DNA from: Diphasiastrum complanatum
Taxonomy: Eukaryota > Streptophyta > Lycopodiopsida > Lycopodiales > Lycopodiaceae
Length of the DNA stretch: 64,000 nucleotides
Direction of reading: 5' to 3'
NCBI GenBank assembly: GCA_029204225.1
Contig: CM055102.1
Location: 28,820,969 to 28,884,968, forward strand
The position numbers and the translations under genes are program-made. Positions 12,166 through 21,945 of this stretch are shown piece after piece (position 1 is the stretch's first letter; every line of letters begins with the position of its first letter). The notes beneath the pieces are model-generated. The model was not told where the DNA came from. It saw nothing but the letters and a program-made list of their open reading frames with translations, and made no database searches.

Positions 12166-12364
12166 TGATATTTTTTTATTGCGACAAAAATTGTCACACG
12201 TCTTCATCAGCCTCACAACCACCTATTACACACTCCTTACCAACTTTTCCATCTTTGTTCTCACAAATTTCACCTTCTTTAGTTTTTAAAGCCTTTGCCT
12301 CCATTTTTAACATCTTTTTCTTAAAGGTCTTTTCACTTTTTTCCATCTCCGTCATTACTGAATC

Positions 12365-13614
12365 CCATCTAACATCATGGCATCCTCGTCTTCTTTTGAC
12401 GATACTTGCACCAAATAGGTTATCCAATGGGAGATACGTACGACCACCAAGATTTGGCCTCTGCCATCTCTGACACCTTGGTCGCACCATGGATTCAGGT
12501 AGCTGGGCCCCTTCTCTTGAAGCAATGGGCATTTACCAAGTGCTTTTTACCTCTACCATTGACATGAACCTTGCCTTACACGCCTATGCATTGTGGGATG
12601 GGAAGAGTTCTCGTTTCCACATCATGTACCAGGTACCACGTACAAGGTATGCATAAATGCTAACTCCATGGTCACCGTCGAAATTGTTTCTGGTGATCGA
12701 CAACCAATCTCCAACCGCCAAGCCAAAAACCTCATCAATCCCTTTGTGACCCGTCTCTCCCCTAGCATCCCAATGAAAACTAACAACGGGTATATGACCG
12801 CATTCAATCCACTCTCTTGAGCCAAATCGTGAAATCCTTTATTGAATTCCTAAGCTCCTCAGTTGTGCCATATGACTGGCATAACCTCCTTCTTTATGAG
12901 CTTTCCATCACCATCAAGCCTAACACACACGATCGCATCGTCGTCGGCCCCCTGCTCTGTAACTTTGCCTGCGCATTCTTTGAATAGAAGGTTCGGGGTT
13001 TCAATTAATCTGTCATCCTCTCCTCCACTGTTCCATACACTAACCTTTATCCCCCTTACAATACATCCACCTCTGCTCATACAGCTATTACTAACACAAC
13101 GACCAGCAAACATATGTGTGGCGCCGCCTCCACCTCCGCTAGCCCTCCTAACACAAGACAATGCATTAACCCTCAACCACGTCCTGATACCACCTCTTCT
13201 ACTTCCACTACTACCATTTCCGCACAACCATCCACTGTTGTCATCAGTTATGTTTCTATCGTTCCAGTTTCGGCTCCATCATCCATCACGATCGCTTCTT
13301 CCATCCCTCCTGCCATCTCTATCCCATCCACCCAGATTAACCCAGATGACGCCCAAATCTCGCCTAACACCCTCCAATGGATGAATATTTTTAACTCCTT
13401 ACACACTCATGTCTCTAGTCTCAACACCACCCTACAATTTCCTTCCATCCCTCTTGTTCCATCCTTTGAGAAATCAGTTCTCCAACCCTTTTCCACCACT
13501 GCCACTCCTCTCACACCACCTACACAAACTGCTGAGGGTGACAAACCATTGTCTAATGAAGCATTTATTCAAACAATGTATATAAGATTCTCTCAGCACG
13601 TTGATCCTAAATAG
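12365..13614 (+). pseudogene. low-complexity coding remnant, probably a retrotransposon gag-side region
   Basis: Plus-strand frames shift several times: 12593-12820, then about 12860-12990, then 13114-13614. The last 166 codons are very rich in Ser, Thr and Pro (STSTTTISAQPST and similar) and end in LSNEAFIQTMYIRFSQHVD before a stop. The position after the LTR-like region suggests a gag or pre-gag reading frame. I recognise no zinc knuckle or capsid motif. The protein family is unknown. Confidence 0.35.
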
Positions 13615-13719
13615 CCAAAGGATCTGGTCAAGCAAGAAGAGCTCGTTGAAGACAATGTAGCTGCCGATGTTCAAATAATTTCACCACCGCAGCAGCAAGT
13701 ACCAACACAACAACCCTTA

Positions 13720-14130
13720 TCGGTCATGCCAACGGATATTCACTCGGCGTGTTTCATCATCTTCTCCATTTTCTTCAATAATATTGCCTTGCTACTTCAC
13801 TTTCCCTTGCTTGATATCAGCTTTCTTTTTGTAGCACTCTCTATCCCAATGACTTGGCTTGTGGTAGTAGTAGTACTTGTCTTTCTTCTTATTTGGCAAT
13901 GATGACGACTCTCTCTCATCCTCATCATCCTTTACCTTTCTTGGAATGCATTTCTAGCCCTTTTGCTTACATTTGGCCACCAATGCCTGATCTTCTTGAG
14001 TGGTATGTCTCGACTTGACCAGTTCACGCCTTTGCTCTTCCTACAGCAAGATCCCATGAAGGTCCTCAAAAGTGGGCAATTTATCCCTTGATGTGATACC
14101 ACTCATAAACATTTGCAAGCTATTCGCCAT
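13720..14130 (-). mobile_element. copia gag fragment
   Basis: The minus-strand frame reads MANSLQMFMSGITSRDKLP, then basic acid-rich linkers, then a zinc-knuckle remnant (YYYYHKPSHWDREC). This order is typical of copia Gag. The fragment ends within a few bases of where gene X copy B begins, so it marks the left breakpoint of copy B. Confidence 0.7.
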
Positions 14131-14132
14131 GC

Positions 14133-14680
14133 CACTCATTATCAGATGAGACTTTGTCAGATCTCATGGATCAAGGCTGGGATAGTAAAACAAATAGTGA
14201 CATAGAATGTAGGATTAAAAAGTCCTCAATGATCTTTCGTTATCATATCGAAAAGCAAATGCTCAGTCTCACATTTAGCTACCAGAGGTACAAGAAAATT
14301 GAAGGTACATGGCTACCACTGGATCAAGACTTTAAACTAAATGGTCACACAAACCGAATGGAGATAAGCATTATCTACAATGAGGAATATTTGACTATGG
14401 TTGAGGTGGAAGAGCATTGGAAGCTTGATTTTATCAGAGCAGAGCTCATGCTATTACAAACCAATCTACCAACATATTTCACATTTATCATCAACGGAAG
14501 ACTCGTAAGTACTTTATGTTTATTGCCATTTCAAAATAGAACAAAATAATAGAAAATGTCATCATTTACAATTGCACATTCACTAATATTTGCCTTGTCA
14601 CAGATGCGAAAAAGACAAGAGCTAATAACGTGCTGCAAAGATCTACCTGCAACAATCACCATTGTGGGAGAACAATAGTT
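14133..14680 (+). pseudogene. gene X, copy B
   Basis: The coding sequence opens at a breakpoint with copia DNA: HSLSDETLSDLMDQGWD corresponds to DLSDEMFVEMLDDHWD of copy A. It continues to FTFIINGRL at about 14505. A GTAAGT donor and a TTGTCACAG acceptor near 14604 then lead into a short last exon (RKRQELITCCKDLPATITI) that stops at about 14680. This last exon aligns residue by residue with copy C (CKKHELEIKCRDIGETIQL). The 3' end lies about 170 bp from the 3' end of gene H, tail to tail. The N-terminal part is missing. Function is unknown; the repeated pattern shows it was a real coding gene. Confidence 0.65.
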
Positions 14681-14849
14681 TCAAATAAACTTTAGTAAAA
14701 ATCTGTGTATTCAATAAATGAAAGCCCAAGTTGGACATCAGTACATGTATTTTGTGCTCCCAAATTCATAAACTGGAGCAGCATTTGATATATCAATGTA
14801 TATTTTTCTATGAATTCTATACATGTATTTTTGTTCTATGTTATCTATA

Positions 14850-16560
14850 TTTGTTCTGATCTTAATTTAGTATAACTACATATACTCAAGATAATTTCTT
14901 GTCTAAATTTGTACACCTGGCTTGATGTGTACTCAGGAAGTGTAAACTGCAAAATAGAACATTCATGTATTAGTAATGGCCCAAAACATCAACAAAATAG
15001 AAAACTAATCATGATTCCAAAATAAGAATAAACAGAATTTATTATCTTAGAAATATCAACATCTTGCTGAAGGTTGAACCACTCAAAAAATAACTTTGCA
15101 TTGTATAATGTGTAACACCCACAGTTGAATGAATCATTTTGCTAGGGTGACTGCAAAATAATTCAGCACACAAGAAATCAATTATGAAACATAATGAATT
15201 AGAATGAAACAATTACATTAGAATACTGATTTCAAAATGCTATTATGAAAGACAGAGTTACCTCCAAACTGACAATCTGCCAGTCCACGAAATGGGGAAT
15301 ATCTGTAGGAATATATTTACTTAGATATGGAAGGTATATATCTACATTTTTATGCGTATTTCTCGCCGAATTCATCTTGACACAAAAACCTTTAATAATA
15401 TTATCAATAGATCTCTTGATAGAGATCAGGTTTAAACTCCAGTGGTCACTGCAAAATAAGATTGAAATTTTCTTAGCTGCAATTCTGAGAACTATTGCCA
15501 TTGACAATGCCAATGTTAATGCATAAAACAGCAAGAAGCATTTAATATATCTTACTTCGTATGATAAGGGATGAGCAGATACTTTGTTGCTAGTGTGAAT
15601 CCACTTGTCAGACACTGTGACAATGTGTCATTATTCTCCTTGAAGGCCTAAAAAAAAAAGCTACTCAGCATTAGCAACTCATTGGATGAATCTCTTGCAA
15701 TGTCATATTGCAAGAGTGTAATCTCGGACTCTATCATAGGATCACTGATAGAAGCCCGTCTGTCTTTGAGATCCAAGCAATCTAGAGCTCTAAAATTAAT
15801 ACTAAAATTAAGTTCATCTAGTCTAAAACAAAAAGGAGTACCTATTGTATCTATAGCATCGGATATGTCTTTCTCAAATTTAAGATAATCATTCGAATCT
15901 ATATATGTATAAAAATTTGGAGGAGGAGGAGGAGGTGGATGTGTAGTATCTACAGGAATTAAAGGGGTATCCAAAACAGATGTAGCTATATATACAACAT
16001 TATCAACAACAACGTTATCTACAATGGATTCCAGGTTAGGCTTCACAGAATCTGTGGTGTCTACCCTGCTTACTTTCTTCGGAGCTCTCTTGGGGGTTGT
16101 CTGCTTCCTAGGATGCTTCATAGGAAGATCGGTCATATCAGAGGAGCTGGTCTAGGAACAACAGGCTGAGATACGAGTAACCTACAATACCTATCCCTCA
16201 TTCATATCAGGAGCGAAAATCCTTCGGCATTATGGTGACTCTCTTGGAGTGGATTGCAAGCAAAAAAGAATCCTAAAAAAAAAGGCTAATGTAATCTTCA
16301 ACAGCCTCCTGAAGTCACTGAAGAGCACTGGGTGTGAATCTAACTAGCTGTCCGAGATCATTTCTTGTTATGTTTCGGACAGCACGGTAGAATGGAGCTC
16401 TTGGGATCAATAGAGCTATTGATCTTTGATACTTGCATATCTCAGAGAGCCACCTACTGCGGTTGCGCGTTCTAGGTCTAGTGGGTGGTGTAATGGCTGT
16501 AGGGGCTGAGGATGAGCCAGGAGAGAAGAAGTCCCTCCTTGTCTGCTTTCTCCTATCCAT
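14850..16560 (-). pseudogene. gene H, copy B: histone-H3-fold plus Ulp1-like protease
   Basis: Exon 1 (16560-15557) starts MDRRKQTRR. It then carries a histone-H3 core: SEICKYQRS, LLIPRAPFYRAVRNIT, LQEAVEDYISLFF, LAIHSKRVTIMPKDF. Stop codons sit inside the core at the second helix and after KDF. A basic and proline-rich linker follows (PKRAPKKVSRV, a run of seven Pro), then a protease-like domain. The exon ends LLIPYHT at a GTAAGA donor. Exon 2 (15448-15262) completes N-DHWSLNLISI, the His motif of Ulp1/C48 proteases. Exon 3 (15150-15046) has QNDSFNCGCYTLYNAKLFF, with the Gln and Cys-Gly of the active site. Exon 4 begins at 14946 (FTLPEYTSSQVYKFRQE) and decays leftwards. The exon 3 donor is mutated. 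Several stops make this a relic, but architecture, exon lengths (187 and 105 nt) and intron positions match copy C. Confidence 0.8.
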
Positions 16561-17392
16561 GGATGTGTACTATGGGATAGCGGACTTGTGCGTGACGATT
16601 AGAATGAGCAGGGAGGGATGATAAAGACCTCGTAGAGGACCGATATGTATGGACAGAATGTACGGTATATCGGACCTGTGCGAGCCGAATATAAGAGAGA
16701 GCGATTAGTTTTGAAGAAAGATGCACAAGTGTGATATGGAGAGACACGTAGGCAGATGTATCGGACCTATGCGCATGGAAGGCGATAGGAGGAATATTGA
16801 TTGTGAAGGACGTGCACAAGTGCGATATGCGGAGCGAAAATAAAAGTGAAAACAATTCATCAAAGTTTGTGATTTTATATCGCGGTTCGCACATGTGAAA
16901 GAACGTCCTGTCACACGTGTGGGAGTTGTACGGACAAATGCGATAGCGACATGTGTCACCCTGTCACATTACACGTGTGGGATTTGTATAAGCAAATGCG
17001 AGAGCGACACGTGTTGTCGAGCAAACGAATGAACACACGACATGTGTCCATGTGTCATTTCACACGTGTCCAGGTGTCACTTCACACGTGCCAGTGCCTG
17101 TAGTCCAATTGAAAGTAGACACGTGTCCTTTGGCCGTTGACCACACGTGCAAAAATTTAGTATAAATGGCACGAAAACAGAATAATTTTTTACCTTTTCT
17201 GTTCTCAAAATTTGTGGCATATCGCTCTTGTGCGCACGCATTGTTGTCTGTTTGCTTGCAACGATACCTACTTGCGCACAAGTGTGATATTCGGTATCTG
17301 CCTGTCGTACATATCCCTCTTGTGCGCCATCTTGATAGTTAGTTTTGTTTCAGTTCTCCCTCGCGCACAAGTGTGATATTCACGTTACTGCC
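16561..17392. promoter_or_regulatory. divergent promoter between genes H and D, copy B, with iteron array
   Basis: This region separates divergent starts (H at 16560 minus, D at 17393 plus). In the centre, about 16910-17150, lie seven CACGTG cores, most as CACACGTGT or ACACGTGTC. Outward of them is a TATA box on each side: ATTTTATA at 16872 (minus) and TATAAATG at 17161 (plus, 15 bp after CACACGTGC). Outward again, in both leaders, the motif GCGCACAAGTGTGATAT or its reverse complement recurs. Copies are at about 16576, 16667, 16723, 16758, 16814, 17218, 17274, 17311 and 17363, with weaker forms at 16877, 16934 and 16992. Copy C has the same layout with a different half-site. Confidence 0.7.
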
Positions 17393-18906
17393 ATGGCCTC
17401 TTCCTCAGGATCCTCACGAGATTCAGGCTTGAGTTCATTTCTTAGTGAATTTGGGATTCTGAAAACCTAGACTACTTCCACAGCCTATTCAGGCCATATC
17501 TACATGTTTTCAGGACTGCACAACCAAATTCTGACGTATTTTATGAACATTATGTTAGATTTAGAGATATACTTAGTAAGCCTATTTTCTCCATAGGTCC
17601 ACTCCAGTAGATGCATTATAGTGATCTTGTTATTTCTTCCCAGCTTTCAGACATAGGCTGGATAGAATGTTCACCAAATTGTTTGATCTTATAGAAAGTA
17701 GTCAATGTGTTCGTATTGCAACAAGAAATGTCAATTGGTTGAATATCAGAGTGGTTTCGTACTTTTCCTGTTAGTTCAGATCCCAGATGATGAGGAAGTT
17801 TCTATTGCTGACCCTCCTTTTGCATCATCCTCTGTTCAATCAACTATTAAAGATATCAGTCACTTTCTTATCGACAATCCTGATAAGGAAAGTGACTTTA
17901 TTGATGTAAATACTGATGTTCTCCGAGATTCTTTTATTGGCCAAAATACATCTGATGATGAATCCAACCCTATAGAGGAGTCGAAATGTCTTTTCAATTT
18001 TCCAGTATATTATGTTAATGACGATGTATATTTCACTACTGCTGATTTATGTAAATTTTTTGACTATTGTGAAGATGAGGTTCTATGTTTATTATCTGGC
18101 ACAATTTTTGAATTCTCCGACTTTGTAGATCTTGAAATAGATGACCTTGTTGCTGGTATTGATTTTGATGATGAGGAGAGACTTATGACCGGTGAAGAAT
18201 GCCTGACTAAGACTTTATCAAATATAGCTAAGGATGGGCGAGGCAGAGCATCTGATGAAGAATTCATGGCATTTCAATCCCAGATGGACTTCCCTTGTCC
18301 ATCATTAATGCATTTCACTAATGATTCCACTTTAGTACGTGGTCATTATATTGATCATCCTAATCTAGTTGCTATTGATGATGAAGAATGTGTAAGTGTT
18401 TAAACTTCTTTGCATTAGAATGTTTTCAATCAATGAATGTGTTTTTGCTAACACATTTCCTATTGCAGGATGCTCTCATAATAGATGATTTTGCTGCGAG
18501 ACGAGGTGGTTTCAGACAACACGCATCCTCGTTCCAGAGGGACAGTGGACTGGGCCACTATCTTAGGCATTTCCTGAAGAATGAGATCTATATTGCTCAT
18601 TGCAAGCTGAGCCTAGTCGGGGAGAATCTTATAATGGCAGTTAAAGCTTTATCATTTTACCTAGGAGGACATAAAATTGTTAAGACAAATAAGATCATTT
18701 TTGTCAGAAGATCTTATGTTTTGAACATTTTAAGCTTTATTGATGGGAATGTTCCTTTAAGGAGCTCCCATTATTCATTGTATTCCACTTATATTGAGCT
18801 TAGTGGAAATAAGGATAATGCACATCTATTAGATGCATACGCTAGCAAAGAATTTCTTCATGACAATACTGCCATAGAATCTGACACAAGATCTGATGAT
18901 GAATAG
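17393..18906 (+). pseudogene. gene D, copy B
   Basis: The first ATG (17393, MASSSGSSRDSGLSSF) opens a short frame. The homologous body starts in a different frame at LDYFHSLF (17467), the same frame relation as in copy C. Decay near 17600-17690 includes one stop and one shift (LDRMFTKL in both copies). The long block to 18391 contains PVYYVNDDVYFTTADLCKF and an acidic stretch. A 77-bp intron follows (GTAAGT donor 18392, TTGCAG ending 18468), at the same site in all three copies. The last exon reads DALIIDDFAARRGG, then LIMAVKALSFYLGGHKI, then KIIFVRRSYVLNIL, and ends in an acidic tail at 18906. Of the three copies this has the longest open frames. The protein family is unknown; conserved GGH and IIFV(R/K)(R/K) motifs are its signature. 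Confidence 0.7.
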
Positions 18907-19059
18907 TTGACACTTTGTATTTTGGTATACTACAATCAATACATTTATATTGAGTATTTCTCCTCTCTTGTTCAATGAATTTGCAAAGCAATTCTGAACA
19001 TGTCATGATTTGATGACAATGATGATCTTCTACTCAACAAACATCTAACTTTCTCTTCC

Positions 19060-19838
19060 TGTATGAACTTGTGTGCTTTTCTAAACTTGTTGTATCATGT
19101 GGACTTTGTTATATGTCGAATCTGAACTTTGCGGTAGAACCACTGAAAAAATTGACAAATGTAGTTTCATTTTTCATTGGTTCCTCCATGTTGTGTATTT
19201 CAATGAAATGCTGCTCGCGCTTGCCAATGTGACTTCTCCATCCCTTGTGATGACCATACACTCAAGCTTCCATATGTATTTGCAAAAACTGTTGTATGAT
19301 CTCTTAGTATGTGCTGCATATGTCAAAATCATAATGTTAGTCTTATGTTTGGATCTAGATATATATAAAAATTTGAAAGCATTTTGAAAATTTTATACTA
19401 ATTATGTGATGAGTGATGTGATCTCCTCCCCATGCTTTTGATACTGCATTAACAAACTTGACACAAGTCCTTTGGATAGCTTTCTTATCGATATCAGAGT
19501 ATTTTTTTTTCTTAAAATAGCAATCATACTGTCAAGATTTTTCCATACATCAACAACTTTTAGTACTCTGGTTTTGCCGTCTTTCTCGAAGTCCTGAGTG
19601 GCAGCAATAATATCTGTCCAGACTGAGTGTTGAATATTAGAAGCCTTATCAGTATGATTTGATAGGAAACGACATGCTTTTTCTCCTCCTATGCTTGACT
19701 TAGTTGGCATGTTCCCATTCTTTCCTGAAAGCTTTTTATCTTTTTGAATTTTGACATGTCCTTTATGGAGTCCTGCTTTTGATAAAACATCTTCTAATCG
19801 AGAGATAGCTTCCTTTGCTATTGCGTTGTCTAGTGTAT
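19060..19838 (-). pseudogene. gene T, copy B, C-terminal half (transposase-like)
   Basis: The minus-strand frame 19842-19402 (AKEAISRLEDVLSKAGLHKGH, then CRFLSNHTDKASNIQHSVW) aligns with copy C (AKEAISRLEDVLSKAGLHKGH, RRFLSNYSGKQSKVQYTVW). After an intron, 19310-19130 encodes HILRDHTTVFANTYGSLSVW, SSQGMEKSHWQARAAFH, a stop, then NTQHGG. It is convergent to gene D. At about 19838 coding sequence stops abruptly at an inversion breakpoint and opposite-strand copia sequence begins. The matching upstream half of T is found inverted at 20779-21940. Confidence 0.75.
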
Positions 19839-20205
19839 TCAAGATGGTAGATCTAGGACTTCTTAAGTTTATACTTGGAATAGAAGCTTCTAGAGGCAGT
19901 CATTTTACCTTTATTTGTCAATCAAAGTATGCTACTTCCATTCTTGAAAGATTTGGAATGAAAGATTGTAAAGGGATTGACACCCCTATGGAGCATGTTG
20001 TAAAAGTTTCTAATGATGGTGATGAAGCATTCTTTGAGGACATCACACTCTTTAAAAAGCTTATAGGCTCTTTAATCTATTTGACAGTCACTAGACCAGA
20101 TTTGACTTATTGTGTAAGTAAGTTGAGTCAACATATGCAAGGTCTTTTAGTACATCATTGGAAAAGTGCCAAAAGAGTGCTTAGATATATCTCACATTAG
20201 AGGAG
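19838..20205 (+). mobile_element. copia reverse transcriptase, C-terminal fragment
   Basis: The frame reads KMVDLGLLKFILGIEASRG, then the FGMKDCKGIDTPMEHVVKVS and LIGSLIYLTVTRPDLTYCVS blocks typical of the end of copia reverse transcriptase, then RVLRYISH. It is open for about 120 codons. It supplies exactly the part missing from the minus-strand copia element that ends at 21946. Together with the split gene T this shows an inversion. Confidence 0.9.
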
Positions 20206-20778
20206 TTCTCAATATCAAAAAGACCCTTTAAGGAATGCCATGTAGGATATAGAAAAATATCAAAAGAAAAAAAAACAATATTGTTTATTTGCTTGCCCAC
20301 ACCACTCCCAAGGCCTCCCCAACTCCCAATGATATAACCACAACGTCTATAGTCACAGTTAAGAACTGTTAATAGTTCGCAGTATAACTTGACTAAATTC
20401 AAAAATATTCCCTCCATTGGTTACGAAAAGGGCAATATCTTCATTGGATCTAGAATATGACCGCCAACCCCAAATTCGAATCAGGAAAAATTGCAAAATG
20501 TTTACATATGCATTCCTTCCACAAGAATGGAAATGTGAGCACCAACTACCTATTGGAATGAAAAAATGAGCGTCATTTCCAAATTTGAATCAAGTATACA
20601 AGCATGGAGATTGGATTGATCGTACATAGTATATAATATAATCAAAGATGAGTATTTTGTTTTGCTTCATAGAATCTGGTCATAGTACTTTGATGCAACT
20701 GATTACTCTATTATTTTTTTGATGATGACATTGTATCATCTACATGTGGATATCCCTATTGATTTGGCACCTTTGCAG
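20206..20778. other. non-coding, nothing recognised
   Basis: AT-rich sequence between the copia fragment and the first recognisable exon of gene T. A lone weak frame on the minus strand (20417-20181) has no domain. Part of it is probably intron or upstream sequence of gene T. Confidence 0.4.
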
Positions 20779-21940
20779 GGAAGATGAGGCAAAGGAATTC
20801 AAATATCTGCTAAAGATCGTCCTCGTTACAGGGCAGAAGGAAAGAAACACTTGGATTTGTAGATAGATGGAACATTATATCCACAAGATCCAAGCACTTT
20901 GACACATCCCACATTCTCTTCAATAACCCATTTAGCTACATGGATATGCAATGGGCATAGTGGATTACTAGGATATTGTGAAAGATTGCAGAACCATGGA
21001 AAACAACTCTATATGAATAAAGTTCACTTTTTAGAAGGTGAGTTAATTTGGATATCCTCTTATTGTCAGAATAAAAATTGTCATCTCCAGAAGAAAATGA
21101 ACAACTTAAAAAAAATAATGAATAATTACAGAAGATAACAATCAATATCAAATCAGAACTAGAGCAAATGCAATCAGTCTTACAGTCTATTCGTATTGAA
21201 GACTTGCAAATCCACTGAGCGTATCATGATGAGCAATAAGATTTCAAATGTAAAGTGTAAAATAGCAGAGTCTTTGATGGTGAACATTCAAAAAATTTTA
21301 GATAAGACTATAGTTCAGGGTGCTTGTGATTTTGCAGGTATTAGCAGGGAAGCATATGCAATAATATTTAAACTAATTAGAGAAGCTTTTAACCAAGTTC
21401 AGATTAGAAAAGTCCCAATCCCTGGGACATATGACTTGAAGAAAGAGAGGGATACATTAAACACAGGTATGCATAAGATCACTGGAACTCCATTTCATAT
21501 TGAGGAGGTGTATGAAACTGATGGAAGATCATACATTGTAAACTAAGTCTGATTAATTCTTTGGATAGGTGCTGAAAGAGGATCACGATATATTATCATG
21601 GATATTCTCAAAGACATCTTATCCTAGGATCATCAAGGACCATATGGATGGAGGACTTCTCAACGTTCCAGGAGTTGGAGACTTCAATGTTAAATAGCAC
21701 TTAGCAGTGATTTGAAAACATTGAAATGTATGTATAATATCTCTCACGGTGCTACATCAAAACACCCTTGTTTGTACTGCATGAAAATGGCAGAATATGT
21801 AACTAGGAGTACATGAATTACTAGAGAATATGTAGATCCAAACTGGAAGCCTTGTGCTGCCTATCCCCTTAAAAAATGTGCATGTTTGCACTCTTCATGC
21901 AGATGTTAGATTAATAGAAAAGCTCCTTTCTTATGCCTTT
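20779..21940 (+). pseudogene. gene T, copy B, N-terminal half (inverted)
   Basis: Exon 20779-21037 follows TTTGCAG and ends at a GTGAGT donor (LYPQDPSTLTHPTFSSITHL, then KQLYMNKVHFLE). The next exon, near 21080, is coiled-coil-like (SPEENEQLKKNN, then SELEQMQSVLQSIRIEDLQ). The frame 21196-21546 gives ACDFAGISREAYAIIFKLI and HIEEVYETDGRSY. A piece that in copy C carries LKLDESEI is missing here. After an intron, GAERG opens a decayed exon carrying DLKTLKCMYNISHGA, SKHPCLYCMK and VHVCTLHADVRLIEKLL, with several stops. These match copy C at 51.3-51.0 kb. The CxxC and the spaced acidic residues suggest a DDE-type transposase, but I cannot assign a superfamily. Confidence 0.7.
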
Positions 21941-21945
21941 ATGAT

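Larger units (their letters stand above)
19838..21945. other. about 2.1 kb inversion inside element copy B
   Basis: Both ends of this segment cut two different genes. At 19838 gene T (minus) stops and copia reverse transcriptase (plus) starts. At about 21945 gene T (plus) stops and copia reverse transcriptase (minus) starts. Turning the segment round puts the two T halves next to each other in one orientation and also puts the two copia halves next to each other. A single inversion therefore explains all four junctions. It took place after the copia element had inserted beside T. Confidence 0.8.

Noticed and set aside
12863-13384. A 173-codon plus-strand frame rich in Leu, Pro and Ser
   Set aside because: It overlaps the Ser/Thr/Pro-rich frame in another phase; both arise from a low-complexity C-rich stretch, and this one has no motif.
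16200-16560. Processed pseudogene of a host histone H3 gene as an explanation for the H3 match
   Set aside because: The same H3 core is found in two loci with the same downstream protease domain, the same introns and the same neighbours, which a host retrocopy would not have.
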